Shown here piece by piece: positions 10,467-22,448 of a DNA stretch of 64,000 nucleotides. Numbering within the stretch: the stretch's first letter is position 1; each line of letters opens with the position of its first letter. Under the pieces are notes generated by a model. That model worked only from the letters and a program-made list of their open reading frames with translations. It ran no database searches and had not been told where the DNA came from. This DNA comes from Phallus indusiatus (taxonomy: Eukaryota > Basidiomycota > Agaricomycetes > Phallales > Phallaceae), in the NCBI GenBank assembly GCA_027605045.1, contig JAQFWX010000169.1, positions 1 through 64,000 on the forward strand, given 5' to 3'. The position numbers were made by a program, and so were the translations under genes.

Positions 10467-13400
10467 TCAATACTCTTGATCTTCAATCATACCCCATTCA
10501 CCAACTGGACCTAATCCGGCTGCATCTGTGTCTCGAACCCAACTCGTACTCGAACCCCATGTCGACGAGCCATGTGTAGAATCTGGAGGAGTGAGCTGAT
10601 AATGCGAGGAACCGTCCGAGGCTTTCGCAGCATTGTTGATGTGGACGTGATTAGGATTGTGACCATGCGGGAACTGAGGCTGATCGCTATGCCATGAGCG
10701 GCCAGCGTGCGAAGGATGAAAATGAGGATTAGAATAGTTTCGAGCTATACGTTGAGTGTTAGAACTTCTTTCGCTGTTTACAATTTTTTCCAGAAATTGC
10801 AATCGATTTTTTAGCTCGTCATTCTCTTCTTTCGTCGCGAGTTGATTCTCCTTGACCCGTTGACACTCAGCGACAAGTTTCTGCTCGTTGCTTGCACCCT
10901 GTCCACGCGTCATATAAGACATCTGTAGCTTAGCCGCTGTTGCTTCAGCACGAAGTACATCTCGCTCCTGTTTTGAGCGCTTAACATCCCCAGCGAGCTC
11001 CTTCAGCTGAAGGGCAAGAAAAAGTTCGGGGTCATCCGCTGACTTGTAATCCGCAATCATCTTGCTATGGCGCGACGTATCGCCCGGATGTAACAACTGA
11101 ATTGTTTCTTGATATAAGCACTCAATGTCCGACGAGTTTGTTGTATTCTTCGCTGGACGTTGGGACTGTGCAGATGATGCAGGCGTCTCAGGTGGCGTGT
11201 TGGGGGTATGCTGAGCTTTAACAGATCTGTTTACGGATGAGCGCTGGATTCGATCGTGCAACGCGGTGGTGTTATTTGGAGCCCTTAAGCTTGGTACACC
11301 AAAACGACGTGGATAAACTAGTGACGAGGCGGTTTTTTTAGGCATTGCAGAGGTGGATGCATCAAGTTTTCTCTGTCTCCTTTTCGGATAATCCACAGGA
11401 GGACCAACCTTGACGGATATTTGATTGTCAAATCGCCGAACTTTGGATAACAGAGATTGAGGTGAATTGAAAGGTTGGGAGGGGTTGACTGGTGATGGCG
11501 AGATTGACAAAGGTACCACAGTATTGTGTTTTGGAATACGGATACTGAGCGGATATAGGCTTGGAGGAGACACAGTCAAAGTCAGTTCGCGATCAATTGG
11601 ACCGGACGGCACAATATCCGGTCTTTGTCGTTTCCGGGAAGATCGGGAATGAACATCTGGGAGATATGGAACATCCACGAAAACCCTTTTTTTCGGGTCA
11701 GGACGTACAGTATTGGAATGTTGATTACTTGAAGATGAGGTTGAAGCTTGAGAGTTAGATGATGGCGATGGCAATGGTAATGGCAATTTGACTATGGTAT
11801 CTCCAGATAATGTATTTCGATACAGACTCATCGTGTAAGTCAAAGGTAGATCATCTTCTAAGTCGGTCAATGGTGTCAGACATCCACTGCTGCCACCGGT
11901 GGACTGGCTGCGAAGCTAGAGAATATAGCTGTTAATATCAACGCTTCAATAAGCCCTAAACAAGGAAAGCCAGACCTTGTCTACAGGTGTAGAATATACT
12001 GAAGACTCAGCACGAGAATCACCGACGAGAAGTTCATTTTCATTATTTGTCCGTGAACATTCCAAGTCAAGCTCGTTCGGGTCATCTGAAGCATCTGCGA
12101 GAGATTTGACGAAGACGGTTTTGTCGTAAAATCCGGGCTTGGAGCGCTTAGAGTCTAGGGGACGACAATCCGGAAATGACAGAGAAGCTTTGGCTAGGCG
12201 TTCGGAGTGTTCACCACTGTACATAAAATGTACCGAGTTTGTAGGGAGACCATGTTTTTCGGGATTGTACTGGTGTCTTGCATGCCATTTATGAGATCCG
12301 TGCTGATACACGAGAAGAATTTCTGCTGAATGAATATTGCGGACCTTAAGGGCATGTTTAAAACAAAGCCCTCTATGGCACAGAGGACAATGTAAAACGT
12401 GCTGTGATGGTAAATGGTGTGGTTTTTGAAAGCGCTGGCAAACGGCATATTCACGTTTACTCTAGTAACGGTTAATAGGGTAAAATACCTGAGTAATCGT
12501 GAACATACGCGAGTGTTTTCTCGAGCCCGTGTGCGATACAGACAGGCGGCTGCAAAGATGGAGATATGAGAAGAGCCCATCATGTCGCATGACCAGTTGA
12601 GCCGGATAGGCTGCTTTATATGCCGGCTTAGTGTTATTGCGGCTTTGTTTCTTTCGTTGACTAAATCGATGAATGGTATAACTTGATGTGGTTTCATGTG
12701 TTCGGCACCACAGTGACAAGAACGTCCTTCGACATAACAGTTTGGGCAGCATATGTATGCATCGGTGTGATCTGAGTCGCAACATTTCATACAAGCTAGG
12801 AAAGATTGGAAAATATCGGCGCCGCAGAAATCACATGAGTAAACGAAGGGAGAATCAGAGTCACTGGTATCCAAATCAGGCAAAGATGTCCTCGCAGGGG
12901 TCCATTCTTCTACAAGAATTCTGTCAAAAAGGTTGAGAATTTTGAGTGTAGTGGAAGCTAGGTCGGGGTCGGAGAATGTTTTGCTCAAACGTTGGGTATA
13001 GGCCTGTAGAACCCGGAATACGGTTAGCTTGACACGATAGACCTCTGGTCGACAAACTCTGTGTAGTATAGTTAAGTATCGGATTAAGCACGAAGAATGA
13101 GAAAGAAACCAAACCTATGATAAGATAGAAGTTCGGAATGCAGAGAGTACTCCAGACTCTTTAGTCCCATTCGACTCCAGCTCGTCTTGATGGTAATACC
13201 ACCAGCATTGACAACTTGGTGACAACTCCGAGGAGGAACAAGGACCAGGTCTCCGAGACGCTGCTCTGCGCAATACACCGTAAACGGAGCATTGCGGAAC
13301 TCTTCGACGGTTAATTTGCGCGACTCCAAATCTAAGTCGGTACATAACTTGTTTCTGAAATATATTGATGGTTTATCTTCGTCTATGCGACCTGTCTCTG

Positions 13401-14221
13401 ACATAAACCAGAAGGCTGAACCGTGTTCTGAGGCGTAACACATAAGGTTGTGGCCGAATGAACCGCAAGGGTCTTTATGTGCTGGAGTAAATGTTTCGCC
13501 AATGCCGACATAGCACATTAACGTCTCCGGTCTCTCCTATAAGCTCTGTAATGAGAACTGAAGAAAGCATGTAATAAAGATGTTCTACCTTCAGGGAAAG
13601 ATGGGAGAGCAAATCATTAGATCCCAGCGGGTGGCAGTGCTCTGGAAGAAATTCTCGAAGCCATTGTTCCCATGATACAGGACAAGGAAGATCTTTGCCG
13701 TATAGATTATTCTCTACCGATGTAAGTATGAATGGGAGGCAACGTAAAACGAAAGTCGGCGAGGGATACCTTGAAGACGATCATCTTTGAGAATTTGCTG
13801 ATAATGATTGATCAACCCGTCAAGCGGCATTTGAGAGTCTGTGGATGTTCTGAAGTCGCGTGCGGAGATTGCTGCATAAAATGACTTGGGATCAGGAGGA
13901 CATAATGCGGCTGCAGATAGACGGCATACATTGCTCCGATTCCTCCAAAAATCCTTCGACGCTGAATCTCCTAAAATCCCAGTTCGGCCGTTTATCCCAA
14001 TCTTCGACAATCAGTGGAACTCCAGATTGCTCATGTTCGCATATCTTAGCGACGACAGTTTCAAGAGACTCCAAAGCCGAGATACGAGGTACAGGGAGGA
14101 AATTGGAACTGCTCTGAACTAGCGAATCTTCGGACCATGTCGCCGGTGAGTTGTCATCTAGTCATAATCAAAATTGCGTCGGCGCTGTTAAAGACGACTA
14201 CTGAATATTACCATGGATCAT
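10467..14221 (-). CDS. JmjC-domain protein with cysteine-rich clusters (putative histone demethylase/hydroxylase)
   Basis: Nuclear Fe(II)/2-oxoglutarate-dependent oxygenase candidate of roughly 1,100 residues. I place the start at 14219-14221: ATGATCCATG joins, across an intron of about 56 nt, to a frame reading DDNSPATWSEDSL. Exons then give GVPLIVEDWDKRPNW, ARDFRTSTDSQMPLDGLINH and LYGKDLPCPVSWEQWLREF. The JmjC core RPETLMCYVGIGETFTPAHK follows. The metal triad reads H-K-D (AHKD, near 13.46 kb) with the distal His in SCHQVVNAGG, and GITIKTSW follows as the strand expected to bear the 2-oxoglutarate lysine. A cysteine-rich cluster (CDFCGADIF, CMKCCDSD, CCPNC, SCHCGAEH) lies at 12.7-12.85 kb and a second (HCPLCHRGLCFKH) near 12.39 kb. 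The last exon, read up to 11870, is disordered and Ser/Pro-rich with basic patches (KKRVFVD, SSRKRQRP) and an Arg/Glu-rich coiled coil near 10.8-11.0 kb. The substrate is not deducible. Confidence 0.85.
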
Positions 14222-14357
14222 CGTTGGCGTAAACGACGGTGCATCAACGAAAAGAGAAACGAGTCGACGACGGACCGGACGTGGACATGTGACACTTGTG
14301 ACACAGTGACTGTTGGAAGATCACGACGTTTTCGAACTTGTCCTCGTCCCCCCCAAA
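14222..14357. promoter_or_regulatory. Short bidirectional promoter region
   Basis: Only 136 bases separate the inferred start codons of the JmjC gene (minus) and the Zip3-like gene (plus). Both promoters and 5' UTRs must share or overlap this interval. No clear TATA box is visible. It contains repeats of GTGACACTTGTGACACAGTGAC type near 14285-14310, which could be a binding site, though this is inference only. Confidence 0.5.
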
Positions 14358-15938
14358 ATGTCCACCATTTCTAACAAACAACCAGAGTTTGACTATTGGG
14401 AATTTGTGCACTGCGCTGTCTGTTTTCTCCCGTTTTCAGTCGATGACAAGGACTCAGATTCGCACCCGCCGACGGTGCCATTTTGGCTCACCGAATGCGG
14501 TCATACTGTGTGCAATTCACATCTAAGTTGGTTCATCCGCCAGCTTCTTTTTGATGAGATATCATTATTTAACGAACCTCTCATCAGAGTCGGATCAAAG
14601 TTGTGCCGCGTGTGCAGCCCCAAATATCCAACTCATTCCGCTGCAACGAGAGGTACGCGAGGTTCCCATTTAGGACAGGCAGATTTAATCTCTCATGGAT
14701 ATAGTTGTCTCCACCAATGAATGAATGGTTTCGGCCTCTTTGTCGTACACTAGACGCTGTGTCTGCAACAGTGCGATTTCAGCAAGACACGATGGCTGCC
14801 TTGGTCCGTTTCTACAAAGGAAAGTGCATGCAGCAACGTGCGACAATCAACAGGGCCAGAGAAGTGGCCATAGAAAACAAAGCTCTACGAAGGTTGGATG
14901 CTTAGCTTTGTTTGATTTCCGATGTTGCTTCAATGTCAAACTCGTATTAGCCAGATCGAACAACTTCAGCAAGAAAATATCCGACTTCGTCAAGCCACAG
15001 GCACCAACAACAACCCAGGACAACGCTTTGCTAGTCACAATAGACCCCAGTCTTTTAACGGTTCTGCCTCGTTTGAGTCTGGTGAGCTTCGAAACGTCAA
15101 TGGGAAAAGACCGATGGCTCCTCCGCAAGGTTTCAGGTAGATAGCCTCGCTTCTTGTCTTCATGTATTTACGTCTTACTAATGTTTGGTTCGGTAACGTT
15201 GAATAAGCTCGTCTCCACCTAGAATAGTGACCACGCCAATACCCCCATCACGACTGACTCTACCGCAAAACCATCCCCAGCCCGAGTCTCGGCATGACAG
15301 GCCTGACGATATCGACCAAAATAGGGATTCATTACATCTTCCGAGCTCATCTCGATTTGGGTTGCTTGTCTCGCTTTCTTTGAACGCATATACATTCCTA
15401 ACGTTTTGATTCTAACCGTGTAGCCAATTCGCTTATCAGCCTCCCCAAACACCCCAGCCTCCATCAGCATTGCACCAACAGCAGTTTAATTTCAGGCCTC
15501 AAATGTCAGCCACGCCATACCCTCGTGACGATGCTAATGATGTTAATAATTCACGACATGAGCCACGACGACAGCAGCAGCAGCAACGTTCAATGCCTCC
15601 ACCTCCGACTCCGACACACAGACATCCACCATTATCCGTAAATGATCCTTCCAGGACAACACGCGGACAGTTTCGTCCGGCATCTACTTCTGTGTTAAAT
15701 AGTATTCTTTCCATATTGATTTGAATTGAATTGTCTTCTCAAGACTTGCACAGGGACTGCAAACACCGAGTCCGACCGTTTCCAAGCAGGTCTGGGATCA
15801 TTACCAAATCCAACAGTGCCAATGACTCCTTCAACGAATCGATTTTTTGCTCCCAAAACTCAGGTTGCCGACCTAAGTAGGAATGCCCACACCAATCTTG
15901 CCTCTGGATCACGTACGCCTTTTATACTGCCCCGCTAA
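14358..15938 (+). CDS. Zip3/HEI10-like RING-finger protein (putative meiotic SUMO/ubiquitin ligase)
   Basis: Likely nuclear E3-type protein of the Zip3/RNF212/HEI10 group, which acts at meiotic recombination sites. The start is MSTISNKQPEFDYW. The N-terminal RING-like motif comprises CAVC, ECGHTVCNSH and, after an intron of about 64 nt, CAAC in SDQSCAACAAPNIQ. The spacing fits a short C3HC-type RING. Two exons then form a helical/coiled-coil region (RFQQDTMAALVRFYKGKCMQ, ATINRAREVAIENKALRR, QIEQLQQENIRLRQ). The C-terminal half is low-complexity, with QPPQTPQPPSALHQQQ, a short CAG-encoded Gln run near 15572-15586, and MTPSTNRFFAPKTQ before the stop at 15936-15938. RING followed by coiled coil and disordered tail is the family layout. 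About 430 residues. The frame joining the last exon (15.73-15.94 kb) is the least certain splice. Divergently paired with the JmjC gene. Confidence 0.75.
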
Positions 15939-17793
15939 CGTTAAGTAATTATGTCGAACTATCCTTATATTTGATTTATTACTTGTTATTCTTCCTCAGC
16001 TATACGTTTTCTGTAAGTAGCGTGCGCTAGTGAACCTCATGTTTTCCTTCGTAGATACCGAAGTTAATATACACAACACATTCATATTAGACTGCATCGC
16101 GAATACATAATTTGCGTTATACATGAAACTCTAAGTGGACATGGATAACTCCTTTCATATGACCCGATATATGTGCGCACGAATTGCAAAATCGAATGGT
16201 GATAATAAAAACCTGTAACACAGCAAGCTCACAAGCCATTCCTTTCATTATCTTGTATGACTTACTCAACCGCAGCATTGACGATCGCCAATTCCACAAG
16301 AAAATTGTGGAGGACACGCAATAGGTTCGCAAACAGCGAAATCTTCAGTTGTTAGCACAGCGGCAACAACAAACAAGAGAGACGAAACCGAGACGGTAGT
16401 TCCTGGTAAACACCAAAGCTGAGAAATGCTGGCTGAACTTAAATGTTAAGTTGTAAAAAAGAAACTCTTTCTCATATAAATAGTTGAACACCAGTAAATC
16501 TCGGCCTTCAACATTAATGGACGGACCTCTTGCGAGTACTTTGTCAACCCCGAGCTTGGCAGTTGCAGGGGTGATCATGATGAGATACACTACTTGAAAG
16601 GTCTCATGATATGGGCATATTTACATGTCTCATGCTTATATGGCTGTACGTGTTATTCCCCAGTCAATATCTTCATAAACTTTACTAAAAACTCTCCAAT
16701 ATATGCATGTCATCAAAGATAGTAGGGGCAAGCCGCACCTTGAAGTCTTTAAAGTTTTCGAAATCCTTGAGTACTGAGTAGCGTGATTCGATACATTATC
16801 TTAGAAAGAGATCACTTGTATTTTGCATCATCATTGACGGGTCCAAGAACATTGATCCTGTACCATGCGAGCAACCTAGTAGTGAGCGTTTGCACTTTAT
16901 TCTCTAATTTCAAATAATCTGTCAATAGTCAGCTGCGGTTACTAAATAATATTGGCCCATTTTATGTGGAAGGAATCTTCCACATGTGATAACGAAGTAC
17001 AGAAATTGGAGTTATATGTAGAATGCTTTAAGGCCATGATGCTAACTCCTTCATCCCCTTCAACAAGTAAATTGCCAAGGGACACCGCTTGTACAGTAAT
17101 ATATCTCCTCGTCAGATCTTTGGGTGCTTTTTGGGCCCAGATGTGAGACTGCAACCTCAAAGTTCAAGGTTCAACGTTACAACAGCCTCAACGCATTAGC
17201 ATAGCTAATTTTGCATCAACAACCATGATTCCCAAAGGAGCGGAAATTTACTAACCTAAAAAGGAAGTAATAGTACCAGTTGTGAAAGTAATAAAAGAAG
17301 AAAAAGGAACTAGGGTGATATGGATAACCAGAGCCGTGGATTGTTGAGGTTTCACAAACACCTGCCAGGCTGTTTTATGTATATTGGCACTCCAAGAGAG
17401 GGGATTTGGGTCCACTGCGCCAGGTTCAGGGTTTACGTGAGCAAAAAAAATCAACCGAGCGTGATTGTAGCGTGCATCAATAGCAATCTAACAGATTAAC
17501 TGTACGTTCGACAACCAGAACAGGATCAAGGCTGTAACATGATGAGCTGGAAACTGCCCTAAATAGAAGCGAAGACCGCCTTGCGTGCACATATGTATGT
17601 TTAAGCAGTCTTATATATTCTCCTTAATGCGTCTAACATTGGTAGAATGAGAAAAATCGTAAATCATAATATGGAAAATTCAGAAACGAGCGTGTACGAA
17701 ATACGAAAGTATAAGCATAAAAATATCGTAATGCAAAACGACCAGCGCTAAAGTCTTGCAATAAAAGATCATGACATATATCGTTCAATGCGA
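15939..17793. other. Intergenic, no gene supported
   Basis: About 1.9 kb between two gene ends: the Zip3-like gene runs in from the left and the FAD monooxygenase ends at 17794. The short frames present lack motifs, codon coherence or splice partners. Confidence 0.6.
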
Positions 17794-19918
17794 TTAATGA
17801 GATTTTGAAGAGGGTAACGCAGCGCGAAACTTTATCCAGATAAGCTTCAAAACAATTCTCGGAGCTAAAAATTCCGTCGCTGGTGCCAGCCAACCTCTTA
17901 CTAGATTAAATGTCCACATGGCTTCGGAGTCCTATACGCGATCTCGCGTTTAATATGGGAGACATGTCGTGAAGTTTGATACGCTTACTTGATATAAGAG
18001 TTCGACCAGCAAATTTCCGAAAGCTCTCTGGAACTTCCCAAATGACAAATCGTCGCCTTTCGAAGGTATGGTCGTCTTCCAAGCGTAGTCCTCGGCTTTA
18101 TATGCATCCCTAAGAATCGGAATGAGTATACAATTAGTTATTTAAATAGAAACATTTGACATACCATTCGTGTCCAGTTCTTTGGGCCAATAATTGGAAA
18201 TACCTCTTTGAGAAACTGTTGGGAAGAGTATCTATCTTTCCGGATCGCGGATCAGGAATACAGTCGAAGAGAATCTTGTTAAGCATAAGCGCTTCAGCGC
18301 AAGCTTTCGTGCAACCAACACTAATAGACGAACAATAAATGAAATGTTGTTCTCGGTGTACGACTTGAATTGGCCCAGACTTACCCTCGAACAGGATTCA
18401 CGACCATGACAGAATCCCCCAGAGCGATGAAATTGGACGGCAAGTCCTCACATAAATGATAGGGAAGATAAGCGGTTGAGCCTATATATACCAATAAGAT
18501 ATCATCAATTTCCATACATTGTCCTGAAATAAACACACCTAATCGGGAATATTCAATTTTTACAGGGACGCTATTAGCTTCCATGATGTCTAGGAATGCT
18601 AGCACCCAATTCGGAAGGGGTTTATATGTTTCCATGCTCGAGATATAAGTTTTGATATCCTGAATAGTGGAAATCTTATCCGAAATATCCCAACCTCCGC
18701 AAAGGAATTCCACTGATTGGAGAGGTAAGACTGATATATCCAGGGCATGGGAAAACATGCTTACAATAATTGCCATCTTTACGAATGACAGCCAGCAAGC
18801 GATTATCGCGCTTTGAATCAGGAAAGCAAACAAGTGGAATCGTGGTGTTCTCCCAATCTTCGGGAAAACCAGTTTCCTTAAGTTGGTCGATCAGATGAGG
18901 CGGAACATTGAATTCGCAGGTCCGATAAGATAGTTTTGGATTGTACGTGACTCTCAGGTTTTCTAGTTGAGACAGAGTCTCTCGATTTCCGTTGACTGTT
19001 GCTAGCTCTTTCAACCACTTGAGACCGGCAGAAGCCGGTCCAGTACAGTCTATCAAATCGTCAATAAAATGCTCCGAATGAGACTTCTTTTGAGATGAAT
19101 GACCTATCAATAACGACGCAAGAAGAATACTTTCTTCCCCACTAGTAGCATTGCGAACCCGAACACCGGCGATAGCACTAGAGGATTGTGCCTGTATCAA
19201 TCCCGTGACAGTGCCTGAAATATACCGGACATTAGGACACGAGGTCAGAACCAGCTTCCTGAGTAATGTTTCGAAGCCGGGTCTCGAGATATTCATCGAA
19301 GGCGGGACGAAATCAGGATAGGCGGGTTTGGCGAATGGTTTACCTGCCAAGTAAACGGAAGGTTTGTATGGGAGGACGCTGGTAGTATGAATTTTCAAAG
19401 AAGTGGTCAACAGTATGTATATATATAAGCTTACCGTCCCCCCATTTTTTGAATTTCATCCACAAAGTTGGGGAACCATCTTAACAAGGACATGACAAGA
19501 AGCGGCTGATAGATGTGAGCAGCATTGTATTGGGCGACATGAGTCCGTCTGTGCGGTGTGGGATTCTGACGATGGGAACCAGCATGTCCAGAAGAGGTCG
19601 TTACCCAATTTTCAGCCTCGACCATTATGACATCCTCAAAATGGTCGGCGCAGACTCTAGCAGCAAGCAATCCTGATATACTGAGAGAGAGAAAAAGATC
19701 AGAGTGTATGTTATGGAATGACATGGATACTATTTGTACCTGCCACCAGAAACAACGGCCGTTCCACGAAGTTTAGCATGAATCCGAGTTTGGCCAATGG
19801 CATTCAAATCGTCCAAAATGGTGGCGCGAGAGATAATATATCTGCGAAATAAGAGGCAGAGGATTTGATATAAAAGAAAGAGTATCCCAATGCCAAATAA
19901 CAGTGTGTGGCCAACCAT
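17794..19918 (-). CDS. Membrane-anchored FAD-dependent monooxygenase
   Basis: Flavoprotein oxygenase of about 560 residues resembling fungal epoxidase-type monooxygenases. The start at 19916-19918 gives a hydrophobic N-terminal anchor (GHTLLFGIGILFLLYQILC) and basic residues, suggesting an ER or outer-membrane tether. The Rossmann dinucleotide motif VVSGGSISGLLAARVCADHF is followed by the acidic VEAE strand end. Later exons give VLPYKPSVYLAGKPF, SRPGFETLLRK, DCTGPASAGLKWL, CGGWDISDKI, and the FAD-contacting ALGDSVMVVNPVRG plus GCTKACAEALMLNK. The end is MWTFNLVRGWLAPATEFL and LAPRIVLKLIWIKF, stop at 17794-17796. I can place introns precisely at several joins; for example, KDGNY joins LEFLCGG across about 51 nt. 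The natural substrate is unknown; relatives act on terpenoid or polyketide-like lipids. A frameshifted fragment of a paralogue lies at 9.33-9.64 kb. Confidence 0.85.
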
Positions 19919-22448
19919 TTTGCGCTATCCAAGAGCTGAGAAGTGAACCTAAGGGGAAGTAGGTACCATACTCTCCGACGTTTTTGCTTTATATAGTGAT
20001 ACATCACGGGAATCAAATCTATACATGAACGGGCAACACGCTTCCGAGGGTGGATTAATTTATAATTGGACGGCAGAAGGAGGATGTCGAGAACAACACG
20101 GACCGTCAAAGATCAATGAAAGAATTGAGATGAAATGGGGCTCGCGCCAAACGGGGACATGATGTTATGGGGTGATGGAACTCGTGGAAATCGTCAAAAA
20201 AACGAACTTCTTATGTAAAAGAAAAAATGAGTGAGGTCGAGTTAAATAAATTCAAATCGAGATTTGCAGTGCATGCGACACTGCGCGAGGCTTGCTATTT
20301 AGGCGACTCCAGCGTACCGTCACGCACGTCGCAGACCGGCGTCGCCTCGACCGGCTACCCGACCAGAATTTGTCCGAGAATTGAAAGCCTCCTTGTTATC
20401 TGAGAAACTGTCATTGCTAAAATGAAACTTTCCTAACCTACAAAGAAGTTTTAGTTAATAAAGAAGAGCATGCGGTAATTGCTTCGAAGAATCGGCAGTT
20501 GGGCAATCAACGTCACACATGTCACGTACACGTGCCATCTGTCGTACTGAATGCGATGAAGACGGAGCTCGAGTTTGCAGAAACGAACAAAACGGCCACC
20601 CGCAAACTCTGATTAAATTCTAACACAGTTTTTTTGCCGATAATATCGTCATCAAGCTAGCTCTTCTCAATGACTAGTGGCTTTAAATGATCTCCCGGAA
20701 ATGGCCAGATGAAACCTTTGTACGTGTTCAATGTTGAACGAAAGTTGGTCTCGGTTGAAACCCTAAGCTGAACAATTTATTGAGTGTACACATCGTGCCG
20801 TATGTAGGTGATATGACAAACTTGGGCTGGCCATCAGATTTTGGCCAATAGATGCTGTGTATTTGCCTTTTTTTTTCTTTTGAATTAAGCTTTAGCGCTT
20901 CTCACGTCAAGATTTTCTTCGAAAACCTTGTTTATTTGTGTAGTGCCTTTCTATTGCTCTTCAAACACCTAAATACATATAGAACGGCTAACGGCGCTGC
21001 ATGTTTTGACCCCGCCGATAGATCTTTGCTCGCAGTTTCGAGAGTAATACCTTACGGATAGTGCTTTTTAACCATACTCCGATCAGCTCATGAACTTTCT
21101 AGGGTCTTCGGTCTCTTCACTCTCTCAAATATGTACAAGCAGATGATGTTCAAGACTCGTCGCTATCGAAACAAACCGTGTACCCCATTATTATGATTGG
21201 CAGGAGGTCGCTTTTTTTTTCAAAAAGCGTGGTATCATGCCTAAATGGTAATTATCATTTTGAAAAAAATGAGGGAAGGAAGAAAGCGCTAAGAATTACA
21301 TTGTGATTGGATCCGTATCATTCCTTTTTTGAGCTCGTGCATTCCTCCTACCATCGCAACAACACTGGCCCCTAGTAAGCCATAACCACGACGTCTAGAT
21401 TGATACTCGGGAGCTATATTTGCAAGAATTACCTAAAGCTGTTATATCAGCTTGATGTACACTGGATGAACTTCCGTGTTTCTTCAGAAAAAGTTGAGTA
21501 TCATTCCACCTCATATGTAATATCAGAAGCGAAACAACCTCATACCTATCATAGCCAAAGATACTTCAAATCCCCTATATTTTTGGTTTGTCATGTTTGC
21601 ATGTGATCAATAGAAACTCCTATATTTATATTGTATCCAACTATGGATGCACTCCGATCGACATCAAAGAACTGATCGTGGGGGTCAAGTGGTACTACAT
21701 TATTCGCTGTGGACTAGTGATAAGTCCACTATGTTCTGCCTTATTTGATTTCCTGTCTACGTCAATTCCAGCACTACTCTCAACTTTCACCGCTTTTTCC
21801 CGAATCCCTGGACTCAACTCGGATGCAAAAATGGGTTCACCTATATCGATCCTTGCGAATTGGGATATCAATCACCTTGAATCAAGGGCGATCCAGTCTG
21901 GCTTATCCATAGCGTTATCACACTTACTTACTTGTAAATGGTGAGTTATCTTTCTAATTATTGTTCTTTCAAAAATCAAATGTTCCTTATAAGAATTGCG
22001 GAGTTCAGGGCCTGAGCCACCTCCTGCCAAAGACTGAAGCGCAAGCATCGCATACGCAGCCGAATATCTATTCTAAAAGTGTGCTCAAGGAACCGTGACC
22101 TAACCGCTCGCTCTCCTAGCAGCACTAATTCTGGCCTACGGAAACGACTGTTGGAACCGAGTCGGTGAATTACAGGCTACGCGGTTTGAACCAGTTCCAA
22201 TTGACGTGTACGGATGGTGAACATGACCCAATAACTGAGGATAATGGCGTTGAGAAGTTGAGAAGGCCATTCCTACAAGATCGATGTTTCAGATCTTACG
22301 CACACTCACAACGCTCAAGGCTGTGTCAACCGTTGGTCTCTTCCGGCGTGGCCCACGCCGCCCTGCCGTTTTGTTGATTTGATAATTTCACGTTGGCAAA
22401 TTCTGATTCTAGTTACATTAATATCGTTCATTGAAAGCTCCTCAAAAA
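19919..22448. other. Intergenic, no gene supported
   Basis: About 2.5 kb containing the monooxygenase promoter. ACGTACACGTGCCA near 20525 includes a CACGTG E-box-like hexamer. A 118-codon plus frame at 21588-21944 has no motif I recognise. Confidence 0.55.

Noticed and set aside
22340..22360. Palindrome GGCGTGGCCCACGCC
   Set aside because: Single short inverted repeat with almost no loop, not near a gene end; most likely chance.
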